A stretch of 33,945 nucleotides of DNA. Source: Plastoroseomonas hellenica (lineage in GTDB: Bacteria > Pseudomonadota > Alphaproteobacteria > Acetobacterales > Acetobacteraceae). A program made the translations under genes and the position numbers. Location of the stretch: the NCBI RefSeq assembly GCF_018129085.1, contig NZ_JAAGBB010000057.1, positions 1 to 33,945 on the forward strand, given 5' to 3'. The notes beneath the pieces were generated by a model, which was given only the letters and a program-made list of their open reading frames with translations, ran no database searches and was not told the origin of the DNA. The number at the start of each line of letters is the position of its first letter. The stretch's first letter is position 1. Of the stretch, positions 9,176-16,302 are shown one piece after another.

Positions 9176-9320
9176 GAATCTCGCGCGGCAGGAGAACGAA
9201 ACGTGGACAGACAAGCCATAGCCGGCCGCAAACGCCAGGAGAAGCCGATTCGGCAAGGAGCCGGTAAGCTTTTCCAGCGGAATGTTGCAGTGCCGCGAGG
9301 GCGGCTGATGGAGCCGCCTT

Positions 9321-10385
9321 ATGAACATGATCGCCCAGCCCAGCGAATCCGCCTCCCCCGTGCAGGAGGCGGCGACGCCCGAAGCGGTGCTGGCCCTGGT
9401 CGAAGCGGCGGCCCGCGTGGCCGCGGCCAAGGCGCAGGCAATCCAGGCCATCACCGCGCAGACCCGCATCCTGGCGCTGAACGCGACGATCGAGGCGGCG
9501 CGCGCCGGGGAGGCCGGCCGCGGCTTCGCGGTGGTCGCCGGCGAGGTGAAGGCGGTTTCCGCCGAGGTCGGCCGCCTGGCCGCGCAGATGGAGACCGAGC
9601 TCGCCGGCGCCTTCACCGCCCTCCGCCAGGTGGGCGAGCGCATGGCGGCCGAGGTCAGGGGCGAGCGGATGATCGACCTGGCGCGCAATGCCATCGAGAT
9701 CATGGACCGCAACCTCTACGAGAGGAGCTGCGACGTGCGCTGGTGGGCGACCGATTCCGCCGTGGTCGATGCCGCCGCGGCGCCGGAAGAAGCGGCTCTG
9801 GCGCATGCCGAGCACCGGCTCGGCGTGATCCTCGGCGCCTATACCGTCTATCTCGACCTCTGGCTCTGCGACGCTGCCGGCCGGGTCATCGCGCATGGCC
9901 GGCCGGATCGCTTCCGGGATGTGCGGGGCTTCGACGTCTCGCGCGAGAGCTGGTTCCGCGCGGCGATGGAGAGCGCTTCGGGCGACGACTACGCGGTCGC
10001 CGACGTCGCGGCCTGCGCGGCGCTGGGCGGCGCACCGGTCGCGACCTATGCCGCCGCGGTGCGTGAGGGCGCGGCCGCGCGCGGCCGTCCGATCGGCGTG
10101 CTCGGCATCCATTTCGACTGGGCGCCGCAGGCGCGTGCCGTGGTGCAGGGCGTGCGCGTGGACGGCGCCAACAGCCGCGTGCTGCTGCTCGACAGCCGCC
10201 ACCGCGTCCTGGCGGCAAGCGACGGCCGCGGCCTGCTGGCCGAGGTGGTGGCGCTCCGCACCGAAGGGCGGGAAGCCGGCAGCTACCGCGACGCGGAAGG
10301 CCGCGGCATCACCTTCCATAAGACGCCGGGCTACGAGACCTACCAGGGCCTCGGCTGGTACGGCGCGATCGTGCAGGCGCGGTAG
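9321..10385 (+). CDS. Soluble chemoreceptor-tip protein with C-terminal cache-like sensor
   Basis: Residues 43-78 of this 354-residue protein carry the hairpin tip of methyl-accepting chemotaxis proteins ([20 protein letters not shown] onward to VVAGEVK), including the residues that contact CheA and CheW. Only a short helical pair of about 80 residues surrounds it; there is no HAMP domain, no transmembrane segment and no signal peptide. Residues 115-350 look like a cache/PAS-type sensor ([11 protein letters not shown], then [16 protein letters not shown] and [20 protein letters not shown]). The order signalling tip then sensor is the reverse of classical receptors. It is transcribed away from radA across a 145-nt gap with no clear promoter. 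The ligand is unknown; no che genes are in view. Confidence 0.8.
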   Translation: MNMIAQPSESASPVQEAATPEAVLALVEAAARVAAAKAQAIQAITAQTRILALNATIEAARAGEAGRGFAVVAGEVKAVSAEVGRLAAQMETELAGAFTALRQVGERMAAEVRGERMIDLARNAIEIMDRNLYERSCDVRWWATDSAVVDAAAAPEEAALAHAEHRLGVILGAYTVYLDLWLCDAAGRVIAHGRPDRFRDVRGFDVSRESWFRAAMESASGDDYAVADVAACAALGGAPVATYAAAVREGAAARGRPIGVLGIHFDWAPQARAVVQGVRVDGANSRVLLLDSRHRVLAASDGRGLLAEVVALRTEGREAGSYRDAEGRGITFHKTPGYETYQGLGWYGAIVQAR

Positions 10386-10396
10386 AGCGCCTGCCG

Positions 10397-10843
10397 CTAT
10401 GAGGCGCCCGGTGCCCTGCCGCGTACGCCAATGAAGCGCTCGCGCTCGCCCGCGGGAACGATGGTGCAGTTCTCCCGGCGTCCGAACCACCGGTAGCGGC
10501 GCCGTGCCACGAAGCGATAGACGACGTCGCGCAGCGGCCTCGGCACCAGGCGCAGCGCCATGAGCCAGCGCCATGGCGCCCGCATGTGGCGCAGGATGGC
10601 GAGAGCGGCGTCGGACCGGGTCAGCACATGTCCGCCGGCAATCAGCAGGAAGGTCTCCTCGAGGTCCTGCCTGGAGAAGCCGTGCCGCGCCGCCAGCGCC
10701 AGGCCCTCCGCCGACCAGGCCCCCGCGAAGCGGAGTTGCCGGTCGCGCTCATGCGCCAGCACGAAGGCGACGATGCCGCTGCAAAGCACGCAGTCGGTAT
10801 CGAAGACGATGATGGGGTCCTGCGCCTGCACGCCATCCAGCAT
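10397..10843 (-). CDS. DCC family (DUF393) thiol-disulphide oxidoreductase-like protein
   Basis: The 148-residue product starts with the defining motif of the DCC family, FDTDCVLCSG, giving Asp17, Cys18 and Cys21. The rest (FAGAWSAEGLALAARHG, then a SDAALAILRHMRAPWRWL block and VYRFVARRRYRWFGRRENC) is the usual body of these about 130-150-residue proteins. They are thought to have a thioredoxin-like fold; their substrates are unknown. It lies 24 nt behind the MOT1-type transporter on the same strand, possibly co-transcribed, and converges on the cache protein with an 11-nt gap. Confidence 0.88.
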   Translation of the reverse strand: MLDGVQAQDPIIVFDTDCVLCSGIVAFVLAHERDRQLRFAGAWSAEGLALAARHGFSRQDLEETFLLIAGGHVLTRSDAALAILRHMRAPWRWLMALRLVPRPLRDVVYRFVARRRYRWFGRRENCTIVPAGERERFIGVRGRAPGAS

Positions 10844-10867
10844 ACACGGCCTGGGGAATTCAGGCCG

Positions 10868-12019
10868 TCAGGCCTGGGTGCGCCGCCGCCCGATCGCGCC
10901 GCGCGCCGCCTCGACCGCCCAGCCCGCCGCCAGGCCGATCGCGGGGTTGAGCAGCGCCGTGCCCGCGGCCGCGATGCCGATCGCCGGCCAGCAATGCGGC
11001 CGTGCGTCGAACAGGCGCCGCGACAGCGCCAGATCCGTGCCGGCGACCAGCAGCAGCGCGCCGACCGCGGCACCGGGGATGGCCGCGAAGATCCCGGCCG
11101 CGCTCTCCGCGAAGCCGAGGCCCAGTATCAGCAACACGGCGCCGAGCAGCGCCGGCGCCAGCCCGCCGCGAGCACCGAAGCGGTGCTGCGCGATCACGCC
11201 GCCCGCGCCATGGCACATCGGCATGGCCCCGAAGGGGGCCAGCAGCAGGTTCCCGATGCCGGTGGTCAGCGCCAGGTTGCGCTCGGTCGCGCGTGCGGCC
11301 TGGGCCGGGAACATCTCCCGGCAGAGGATCGCGGTGACGATCACCGCATTGGTGAGCGTGAGCGGCAGTTGCGGCAGCACCGCGAATTCCAGCGCCCGCC
11401 GCACCGCACCCCAGTCCTGCGGCAGCATCAGCGGCGGCAGTCCCGGCGCGAAGCCCGCGATCCCAGGCACCTCGGCCACGCCGCCCAGCAGGCCTGCTAC
11501 CACCGCCGCCGGCAATACCAGCAGCACGGCCGGCAGGCGCGGCGCCAGACGCGGCAGCGCGAGGAGCAGCACCGCCACCGGCACTCCGATCCAGGGCGTC
11601 TCCAGCATCATCTTGAGCCCGAGCCAGCCCATCAGCAGCCCGAGCCCGAGTTGCAGCCCGGCCGCGACCGATTGCGGGATCAGCCGCGCTACCCGCCCGA
11701 TCAGCCCGGTGGCACCGAGCAGCAGCATGACGGCGCCGAGCATCAGCCCCGCCGCGGCCGTGGCGCCGGGGGAGAGCTGCCCGGTCAGCAGCACGGCGGA
11801 GACGGCCTTCATCGGCTGCACCGCCATCGGCAGCCCGTAGAACAGGCCGGCCCCGATCAGGGAGGCACCGAACCCGAACAGCACACCGGCGGGCGCCAGG
11901 CCCGCCACCGCCATGGCGCCGATCGCATGCGGGATGAAGGTGCCGAGGTCGCCGCAGGCGCCCGCCGCTTCATGCAGCAGGCGGTGCCGCGGCGGCGCTG
12001 CGGGCGGCGTGGCGTCCAT
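10868..12019 (-). CDS. MOT1/SulP-like sulfate or molybdate transporter
   Basis: The 383-residue product has about 10-12 hydrophobic segments and the two signature blocks of the MOT1 molybdate transporter family: GDLGTFIPHAIG near the N-terminus and APFGAMPMCHGAGG at about residue 260. GLPMAVQPMKAVSA is also typical. It should sit in the inner membrane and take up an oxyanion, molybdate or sulfate. The ATG at 12019 is chosen because the conserved region starts shortly after it. No STAS domain is present, unlike full-length SulP proteins. No molybdenum-cofactor genes are visible nearby, so the substrate remains inferred. Confidence 0.85.
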   Translation of the reverse strand: MDATPPAAPPRHRLLHEAAGACGDLGTFIPHAIGAMAVAGLAPAGVLFGFGASLIGAGLFYGLPMAVQPMKAVSAVLLTGQLSPGATAAAGLMLGAVMLLLGATGLIGRVARLIPQSVAAGLQLGLGLLMGWLGLKMMLETPWIGVPVAVLLLALPRLAPRLPAVLLVLPAAVVAGLLGGVAEVPGIAGFAPGLPPLMLPQDWGAVRRALEFAVLPQLPLTLTNAVIVTAILCREMFPAQAARATERNLALTTGIGNLLLAPFGAMPMCHGAGGVIAQHRFGARGGLAPALLGAVLLILGLGFAESAAGIFAAIPGAAVGALLLVAGTDLALSRRLFDARPHCWPAIGIAAAGTALLNPAIGLAAGWAVEAARGAIGRRRTQA

Positions 12020-12051
12020 GCGCCATTCTACCGCAGGCGCGGGATCGGCGG

Positions 12052-12933
12052 CTACGCCGCCCGCTGCGCGACGGTCGGCGCATCGTCCTCGATGGTCACC
12101 CGGCGCATGTCGCGGGCATGGGCGTGATCGTCGAAGGGGCGGGCGCGATGCATGGTGGTGCGGTTGTCCCACATCACCAGCTCCCCCACCCGCCATTGGT
12201 GGCGATAGACGAAGTCGCGCTGCGTCGCGTGCTCCGTCAGGTCGCGCAGCAGCGCCCGCGCCTCCGGCACCGGCCAGCCCTCGATCGTGCCGGCATGCGA
12301 GGAGAGGTAGAGCGACTGCCGGCCATTTGCATGCCGCCGCACCAGCCGCTGGCGCACCGGCGCGAAGCGCCGCCGCTCCTCCTCCGTGTAATCCTCGAAG
12401 CCGAGGATGGCGCGCGAATAGATCAAGGAGTGATGGGTGATCAGCTCCTGGAGCTTCGCCTGCATCGCGGCCGGCAGCGCGTCCCAGGCGGCGCGCATGT
12501 CGGCGAACTCGGTCTCGCCGCCCTCGGGCGGGATCACCCGCGCATGCAGCATGGAGTATTTCGCCGGTGTCGCCTTGAAGCTGCTGTCGCTGTGCCAGAG
12601 CCGGTTGCCGAGCGAGAACAGCCGGCGCCGGTCATTGGCCGCCAGCAGCTTGCCGTCGGTGTCGAGGTTGGAGATGTCGTTCATCGTGTCGTGCTTGAGG
12701 CGGTGCTTCTCGACATCGACCACGCCGCGCGTCGCCTCGATGGTGCCGAGCGCGCCCCCGAAGGCCATCTGCTGGTCGTCGTCGATGCGCTGGTCCGGGA
12801 TCACCAGCACCGCGTAGCGGTCCATCGCCGCATGGACCTCGGCAGCCACTTCCGGGGTCAGCGGCCGGGTGAGGTCGAGGCCTTCGGCCCTGGCGGCGAA
12901 GACCGGATGCAGCGGCGTGAGGGTAAGCGGCAT
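12052..12933 (-). CDS. TauD/TfdA family Fe(II)/2-oxoglutarate dioxygenase
   Basis: The 293-residue product carries the iron facial triad of the TauD/TfdA family: His114 and Asp116 in LWHSDSSF and His262 in TTMHRARPF. The 2-oxoglutarate-binding Arg follows in ARDMRRVTI. Members hydroxylate taurine, alkyl sulfates or 2,4-D-like ethers. The wording around the triad (LWHSDSSFKATPAKYSMLHA, and WDNRTTMHRA) is closer to TfdA-like enzymes than to TauD. The ATG at 12933 has GGAGG eight bases upstream; the GTG at 12948 would include that site and is less likely. The substrate is unknown; no sulfonate transporter lies alongside. Confidence 0.9.
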   Translation of the reverse strand: MPLTLTPLHPVFAARAEGLDLTRPLTPEVAAEVHAAMDRYAVLVIPDQRIDDDQQMAFGGALGTIEATRGVVDVEKHRLKHDTMNDISNLDTDGKLLAANDRRRLFSLGNRLWHSDSSFKATPAKYSMLHARVIPPEGGETEFADMRAAWDALPAAMQAKLQELITHHSLIYSRAILGFEDYTEEERRRFAPVRQRLVRRHANGRQSLYLSSHAGTIEGWPVPEARALLRDLTEHATQRDFVYRHQWRVGELVMWDNRTTMHRARPFDDHAHARDMRRVTIEDDAPTVAQRAA

Positions 12934-13022
12934 GAAACGGACCTCCACAGGCTTGTTCTTATGCGGAAAGCCTGCGCCGCGTGCGGAAGCCCGGTCAAGC
13001 CGGGCATGGGAGGCATGCGCGG

Positions 13023-13490
13023 TCAGATTCCAGTCAGGTCGCGCCGCATCAGCACCACCTCATGGTCCCCGTCCCGGCCCAGCCCCACCCGCTGCCAGCC
13101 GAGGCGTGCGTAGAGCGGTTCGGCTGCCCTGGTGTAGAGCCACAGAACCGGCACGGAAGCGGCCCGCGCGAAGGCTTCGACCTGCCGCACCAAGGCACTG
13201 GCATAGCCACGTCCGCGGCAGGCGGGCTCGACGAAAACCGCTGCAAGCCAGGGCGTGAGGTCGGGGCGCGTTTCCAGGTCCTCACGCACCAGGCCGGCGG
13301 TTCCGACGGGGCGATCCTGATCGAACAGGACGAAGGTCTCCTCGGGGCCGTCCGGCGGCGCCAGGATCGCCGCCGTCATCGTCTCGACCGTCCAGCCGCC
13401 CGGATAGTCGAAGAAGGCCTCCACCCGCCACCGGGCGACGATGGGCGCGAGGTCGGGCCGCTCGGATACGGTGAGGATCCGGTGGCCCAT
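13023..13490 (-). CDS. GNAT family N-acetyltransferase
   Basis: The 155-residue product has the GNAT acetyl-CoA motif A, VFVEPACRGRGYASALV (residues 86-102), and a C-terminal LWLYTRAAEPLYARLGWQRVG block that closes the fold. The ATG at 13490 begins 4 nt after the mlaF stop, so the two are probably co-transcribed. An N-terminal extension would overlap mlaF. Nothing identifies the acetyl acceptor, and it need not have anything to do with lipid transport. Confidence 0.88.
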   Translation of the reverse strand: MGHRILTVSERPDLAPIVARWRVEAFFDYPGGWTVETMTAAILAPPDGPEETFVLFDQDRPVGTAGLVREDLETRPDLTPWLAAVFVEPACRGRGYASALVRQVEAFARAASVPVLWLYTRAAEPLYARLGWQRVGLGRDGDHEVVLMRRDLTGI

Positions 13491-13494
13491 GCCG

Positions 13495-14265
13495 CTACCG
13501 CCTGAGCTCCATCTGAATCGGCCCCTCGCGCTCCCCACGCGCGAATTGATCGACCATCGCATTGCCGGTATGGCCGAGCTCGGCGGCGGGGCCGGTCCAG
13601 ACGATGCGGCCCTTGTGCAGCATCGCCGCCTCATCGCCGATGCGCCTGGCGCTCGCCATGTCGTGGGTGATCGAAACGGCAGTGGCGCCCAGTCGTTGCA
13701 CGCAATCCCGGATCAGGCCGTCGATGACCGCGCCCATGATCGGATCGAGCCCGGTGGTCGGCTCGTCGAAGAAGAGGATTTCGGGTTCGGAGGCGATGGC
13801 GCGGGCGAGGCCGACGCGCTTCTGCATGCCGCCCGAGAGCTCGGCCGGCGACAGGTCGCCGACGCTGGCGGCCAGTCCCACTTGCGCCAGCACCTCGGCG
13901 GCCTTGTCGCGGGCGGCGGCGCGGGTGATGCGCTTCTGCGCCAGCAGCTTGAAGCAGACATTCTCCCAGACCGGCAGGCTGTCGAAGAGGGCGCCATTCT
14001 GGAACAGCATGCCGATGCGGTCGTTCAGCGCTTCCCGCTCCCGCCGCGGCATCTTGAGCACGTCACGGCCGTCGATCTCGACCATGCCCGCATCCGGGAC
14101 CAGCAGCCCGAGCATGCATTTCAGCGTGACCGACTTGCCGGAGCCGGAACCGCCCAGGATCACCATCGACCGCCCGGCCGTCATGTCGAGATCGATGCCG
14201 TCCAGCACCCGCTTCTCGCCAAAGCTCTTGGTCAGTCCGCTGAGGCGGATCTTCGGCTGGCTCAT
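13495..14265 (-). CDS. mlaF: Phospholipid/retrograde lipid transport ABC ATPase MlaF
   Basis: MlaF is the ATPase of the MlaFEDB complex that moves phospholipids between the inner and outer membrane. The 256-residue product has Walker A (GGSGSGKS, 38-45), the signature LSGGMQKRVGLARA, and Walker B ILFFDEPTTGLDP. The FDEPTTGLDPIMGAVID wording is typical of MlaF and Ttg2A. The ATG at 14265 overlaps, as ATGA, the end of a 48-codon frame joining it to mlaE. No MCE (mlaD), mlaC or mlaB gene is in the window, so the rest of the complex must be encoded elsewhere. Confidence 0.94.
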   Translation of the reverse strand: MSQPKIRLSGLTKSFGEKRVLDGIDLDMTAGRSMVILGGSGSGKSVTLKCMLGLLVPDAGMVEIDGRDVLKMPRREREALNDRIGMLFQNGALFDSLPVWENVCFKLLAQKRITRAAARDKAAEVLAQVGLAASVGDLSPAELSGGMQKRVGLARAIASEPEILFFDEPTTGLDPIMGAVIDGLIRDCVQRLGATAVSITHDMASARRIGDEAAMLHKGRIVWTGPAAELGHTGNAMVDQFARGEREGPIQMELRR

Positions 14266-14408
14266 ACCGGCCAGCCTATAGGCTGGCCCGGTATGAGAGT
14301 CTTCATCTGGCGCGCGGCCACCCCGCCAACCCCGCGCGCGATACCGCCGAGCCTCTCCACAGACAGGACAACAACGAAGGAATCAGCTATCAGGCTCGGC
14401 GGTATCAT
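14262..14408 (-). CDS. Candidate 48-codon small ORF bridging mlaE and mlaF
   Basis: The ATG at 14408-14406 overlaps the mlaE stop as ATGA, and the TGA at 14264-14262 overlaps the mlaF start as ATGA. The product would start MIPPSLIADSFVVVL, with one short hydrophobic stretch, and end in PGQPIGWPV. Against a real gene: three ATA codons, unlike its neighbours, and the frame consists almost entirely of inverted repeats. In favour: exact double stop/start coupling, and the frame stays open through 147 nt. I do not recognise the sequence. It may be a palindromic element that happens to preserve translation between the two genes. Confidence 0.35.
   Translation of the reverse strand: MIPPSLIADSFVVVLSVERLGGIARGVGGVAARQMKTLIPGQPIGWPV
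14263..14296. repeat. Near-perfect palindrome over the mlaF start
   Basis: CATACCGGCCAGCCTA is followed directly by its reverse complement, with one bulged base (TAGGCTGGCCCGGTATG). The mlaF start codon is its outer left end. In mRNA this would form a hairpin of about 16 bp with almost no loop just ahead of and including the start codon, so it could hinder initiation or force coupling to upstream translation. Confidence 0.8.
14340..14406. repeat. 15-bp perfect inverted repeat at the mlaE stop
   Basis: GATACCGCCGAGCCT (14340-14354) is exactly complementary to AGGCTCGGCGGTATC (14392-14406), with 37 nt between them. The right arm overlaps the mlaE stop codon. A third inverted pair, CGCGCGG (14311-14317) and CCGCGCG (14332-14338), lies between this repeat and the palindrome at mlaF. 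There is no T-run, so this does not look like a terminator. Confidence 0.85.
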
Positions 14409-15244
14409 CGGGCGAAGAACAGCTCGGTCAGCACGTAGTCGAACGCCAGGATCAGGATGGAGGAGGCGACGACCGCAGTGGTGGTGGCGCCGCCCACGCC
14501 CTGGGCGCCGCCCCGGCTGTGATAGCCGCACCAGCAGCCCATCAGCGCGATGACGAAGCCGAACGCCGCCGCCTTCACGAGCCCGCTCAGCACGTCGGCG
14601 AATTGCAGGAAGTTGAAGGTCGCGCTCAAGTAGCTCTGCGAGGCGAAGCCGAGCCTCACCGAGCCGATGAGCCAGCCGCCCATGACGCCGAGGATGTCGG
14701 CCACCACGACCAGCAGCGGCAGCGCGATGCTGGCCGCCAGCAGGCGCGGCGCCACCAGGTATTTCATCGGGTTGGTGGAGAGCGTGGTCAGCGCGTCGAT
14801 CTGGTCGGTGACGCGCATGGTGCCGATCTCGGCCGCGAAGGCGGCGCCGATGCGGCCGGCGACCATCAGCCCCGCCAGCACCGGGCCGAGTTCCCGGGTG
14901 ATCGAGAGCACGACGACGTTGGCGACCGCGCCTTCCGCGTTGAAGCGCGCGAAGCCGGTATAGGATTGCAGCGCCAGCACCATGCCGGTGAAAACAGCGG
15001 TCAGCGCCACCACCGGCAGGCTGAAATAGGCGATCTCGATGAAGTGCCGCAGCAGGATGCGCCCGTAGAAGGGCGGTCGCACCAGGTGCGACACAGCCTC
15101 CGCGGCGAACAGCGTGACGGCACCGAGGTCGCGGGTCACGCCGATCACGCCGCGGCCGATGGCGGCGATCCCGTCCAGCACCATGGCCGCGGCGCCGCCC
15201 GCCGCCGGGCGCGGCACGGCATCCTGCCCCTCGGCGGCGCTCAC
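14405..15244 (-). CDS. mlaE: Phospholipid transport permease MlaE
   Basis: MlaE is the inner-membrane permease of the Mla lipid-transport complex. The 279-residue product has five to six hydrophobic segments. It carries the family hallmarks RELGPVLAGLMVAGRIGAAFAAEIGTM and DALTTLSTNPMKYLVAPRLLA, plus the C-terminal MGCWCGYHSRGGAQGVGGATT block. The start is GTG at 15244, overlapping the alr stop as GTGA. The residues before about 40 are Ala/Pro-rich and poorly conserved. It stands in the order alr-mlaE-mlaF, with a 48-codon repeat-rich frame before mlaF. Confidence 0.94.
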   Translation of the reverse strand: MSAAEGQDAVPRPAAGGAAAMVLDGIAAIGRGVIGVTRDLGAVTLFAAEAVSHLVRPPFYGRILLRHFIEIAYFSLPVVALTAVFTGMVLALQSYTGFARFNAEGAVANVVVLSITRELGPVLAGLMVAGRIGAAFAAEIGTMRVTDQIDALTTLSTNPMKYLVAPRLLAASIALPLLVVVADILGVMGGWLIGSVRLGFASQSYLSATFNFLQFADVLSGLVKAAAFGFVIALMGCWCGYHSRGGAQGVGGATTTAVVASSILILAFDYVLTELFFAR

Positions 15245-16302
15245 GCCGGCAGGTACGCGCGCGCGTAGCGCGGGCCGAGCGAGGTCAGGATCTCGTAGCC
15301 GATGGTGCCGCAGGCGGCCGCCAGCTCGTCCGGGGAGCAGCCGGGCCCGCCGATCAGGGTGACCTGCGTCCCTTGAACCACGTCAGGGAATTCGGTGACG
15401 TCGAGCGTGATGAGATCCATCGAGACACGGCCCACCAATGGCACGGGCCTGTCGCCAATGGCGGCGGATGCGCGGCCCGAGAGGGACCTTAGGTAGCCAT
15501 CCGCATAGCCCGCCGCAACCGTGGCAATGCGGGACGGCCGGGGCGCCCCCCAGCTCGCGCCGTAACCGACAGTGTCACCCGTGCCGATCTCCCGCACCTG
15601 GAGCACCGGTACGTCGAGGCGCATCACCGGCCGCATCGGGTTGGGCCCGCCCGGCTGCGGGTTGATCCCGTAGAGCGCGCAGCCGGGCCGCGCGAGGTCG
15701 GAGGCGAAACCCTGCCCCAGGAACAACCCGCTGGAATTCGCCAGGCTGCGGGGGATGCCGGGGAACAATGCCGCCGTCTCGGCGAAGCGCGCCGCCTGCA
15801 GGGCGTTCAGCGGATGCGCCGGCTCGTCGGCACAGGCCAGATGCGTCATCACGAAGCGCAAATTGAGGCTGTTTCGAAGCTCGGCATCCTCAGCCAGCCG
15901 TGCCTGCTCCCGCGCATCCAGCCCGAGCCGCGCCATGCCGGTGTCGAGATGCAGGATCGCCGGCCGCCCGCGATGCCGTGCGACGTCGCCGAGCGTGTTC
16001 AGCACCGGCATCAGCCCCGCATCCTCGTCGGCGCCGGGCGCGAAGCCGTTCAGCACCGCGATCATCGGCCCGGGTCCGATCGCCGCCCGCAGCGCCATGC
16101 CTTCCCCGAGCTGCGCCACGAAGAAGTGACCGCAGCCGGCAGCGTAGAGGGCCCGCGCCACCGGGCCGGCGCCCAATCCGTAGCCATCGGCCTTCACCAC
16201 CCCGGCGACCGCGCCCGGCGCGTGCCGGTCATGGAGCAGGCGCCAATTGGCGACGACCGCGGCGAGGTCGACCGTGACCACCCCTCGCGCGCTAATCGCC
16301 AT
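15241..16302 (-). CDS. alr: Alanine racemase
   Basis: Alr interconverts L- and D-alanine with pyridoxal phosphate, supplying D-alanine for peptidoglycan. The 353-residue product has the cofactor lysine Lys37 in VVKADGYGLG and the probable second catalytic residue Tyr247 in GDTVGYGASWG. The C-terminal RVSMDLITLD and GYEILTSLGPRYAR blocks are also typical. The ATG at 16302 lies inside the end of dnaB (11-nt overlap), and the stop overlaps mlaE. It is slightly shorter than the usual 360-370 residues but has no missing block. Confidence 0.96.
   Translation of the reverse strand: MAISARGVVTVDLAAVVANWRLLHDRHAPGAVAGVVKADGYGLGAGPVARALYAAGCGHFFVAQLGEGMALRAAIGPGPMIAVLNGFAPGADEDAGLMPVLNTLGDVARHRGRPAILHLDTGMARLGLDAREQARLAEDAELRNSLNLRFVMTHLACADEPAHPLNALQAARFAETAALFPGIPRSLANSSGLFLGQGFASDLARPGCALYGINPQPGGPNPMRPVMRLDVPVLQVREIGTGDTVGYGASWGAPRPSRIATVAAGYADGYLRSLSGRASAAIGDRPVPLVGRVSMDLITLDVTEFPDVVQGTQVTLIGGPGCSPDELAAACGTIGYEILTSLGPRYARAYLPA

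Noticed and set aside
9176-9320. Sigma-54-like site (TTGCA preceded by a poor GG element) before the chemoreceptor-like gene
   Set aside because: The upstream half does not fit the consensus spacing and sequence well enough to report.
12020-12051. Molybdenum-cofactor riboswitch ahead of the MOT1-type transporter
   Set aside because: Only 32 nt separate it from the dioxygenase gene, too short for the structure.
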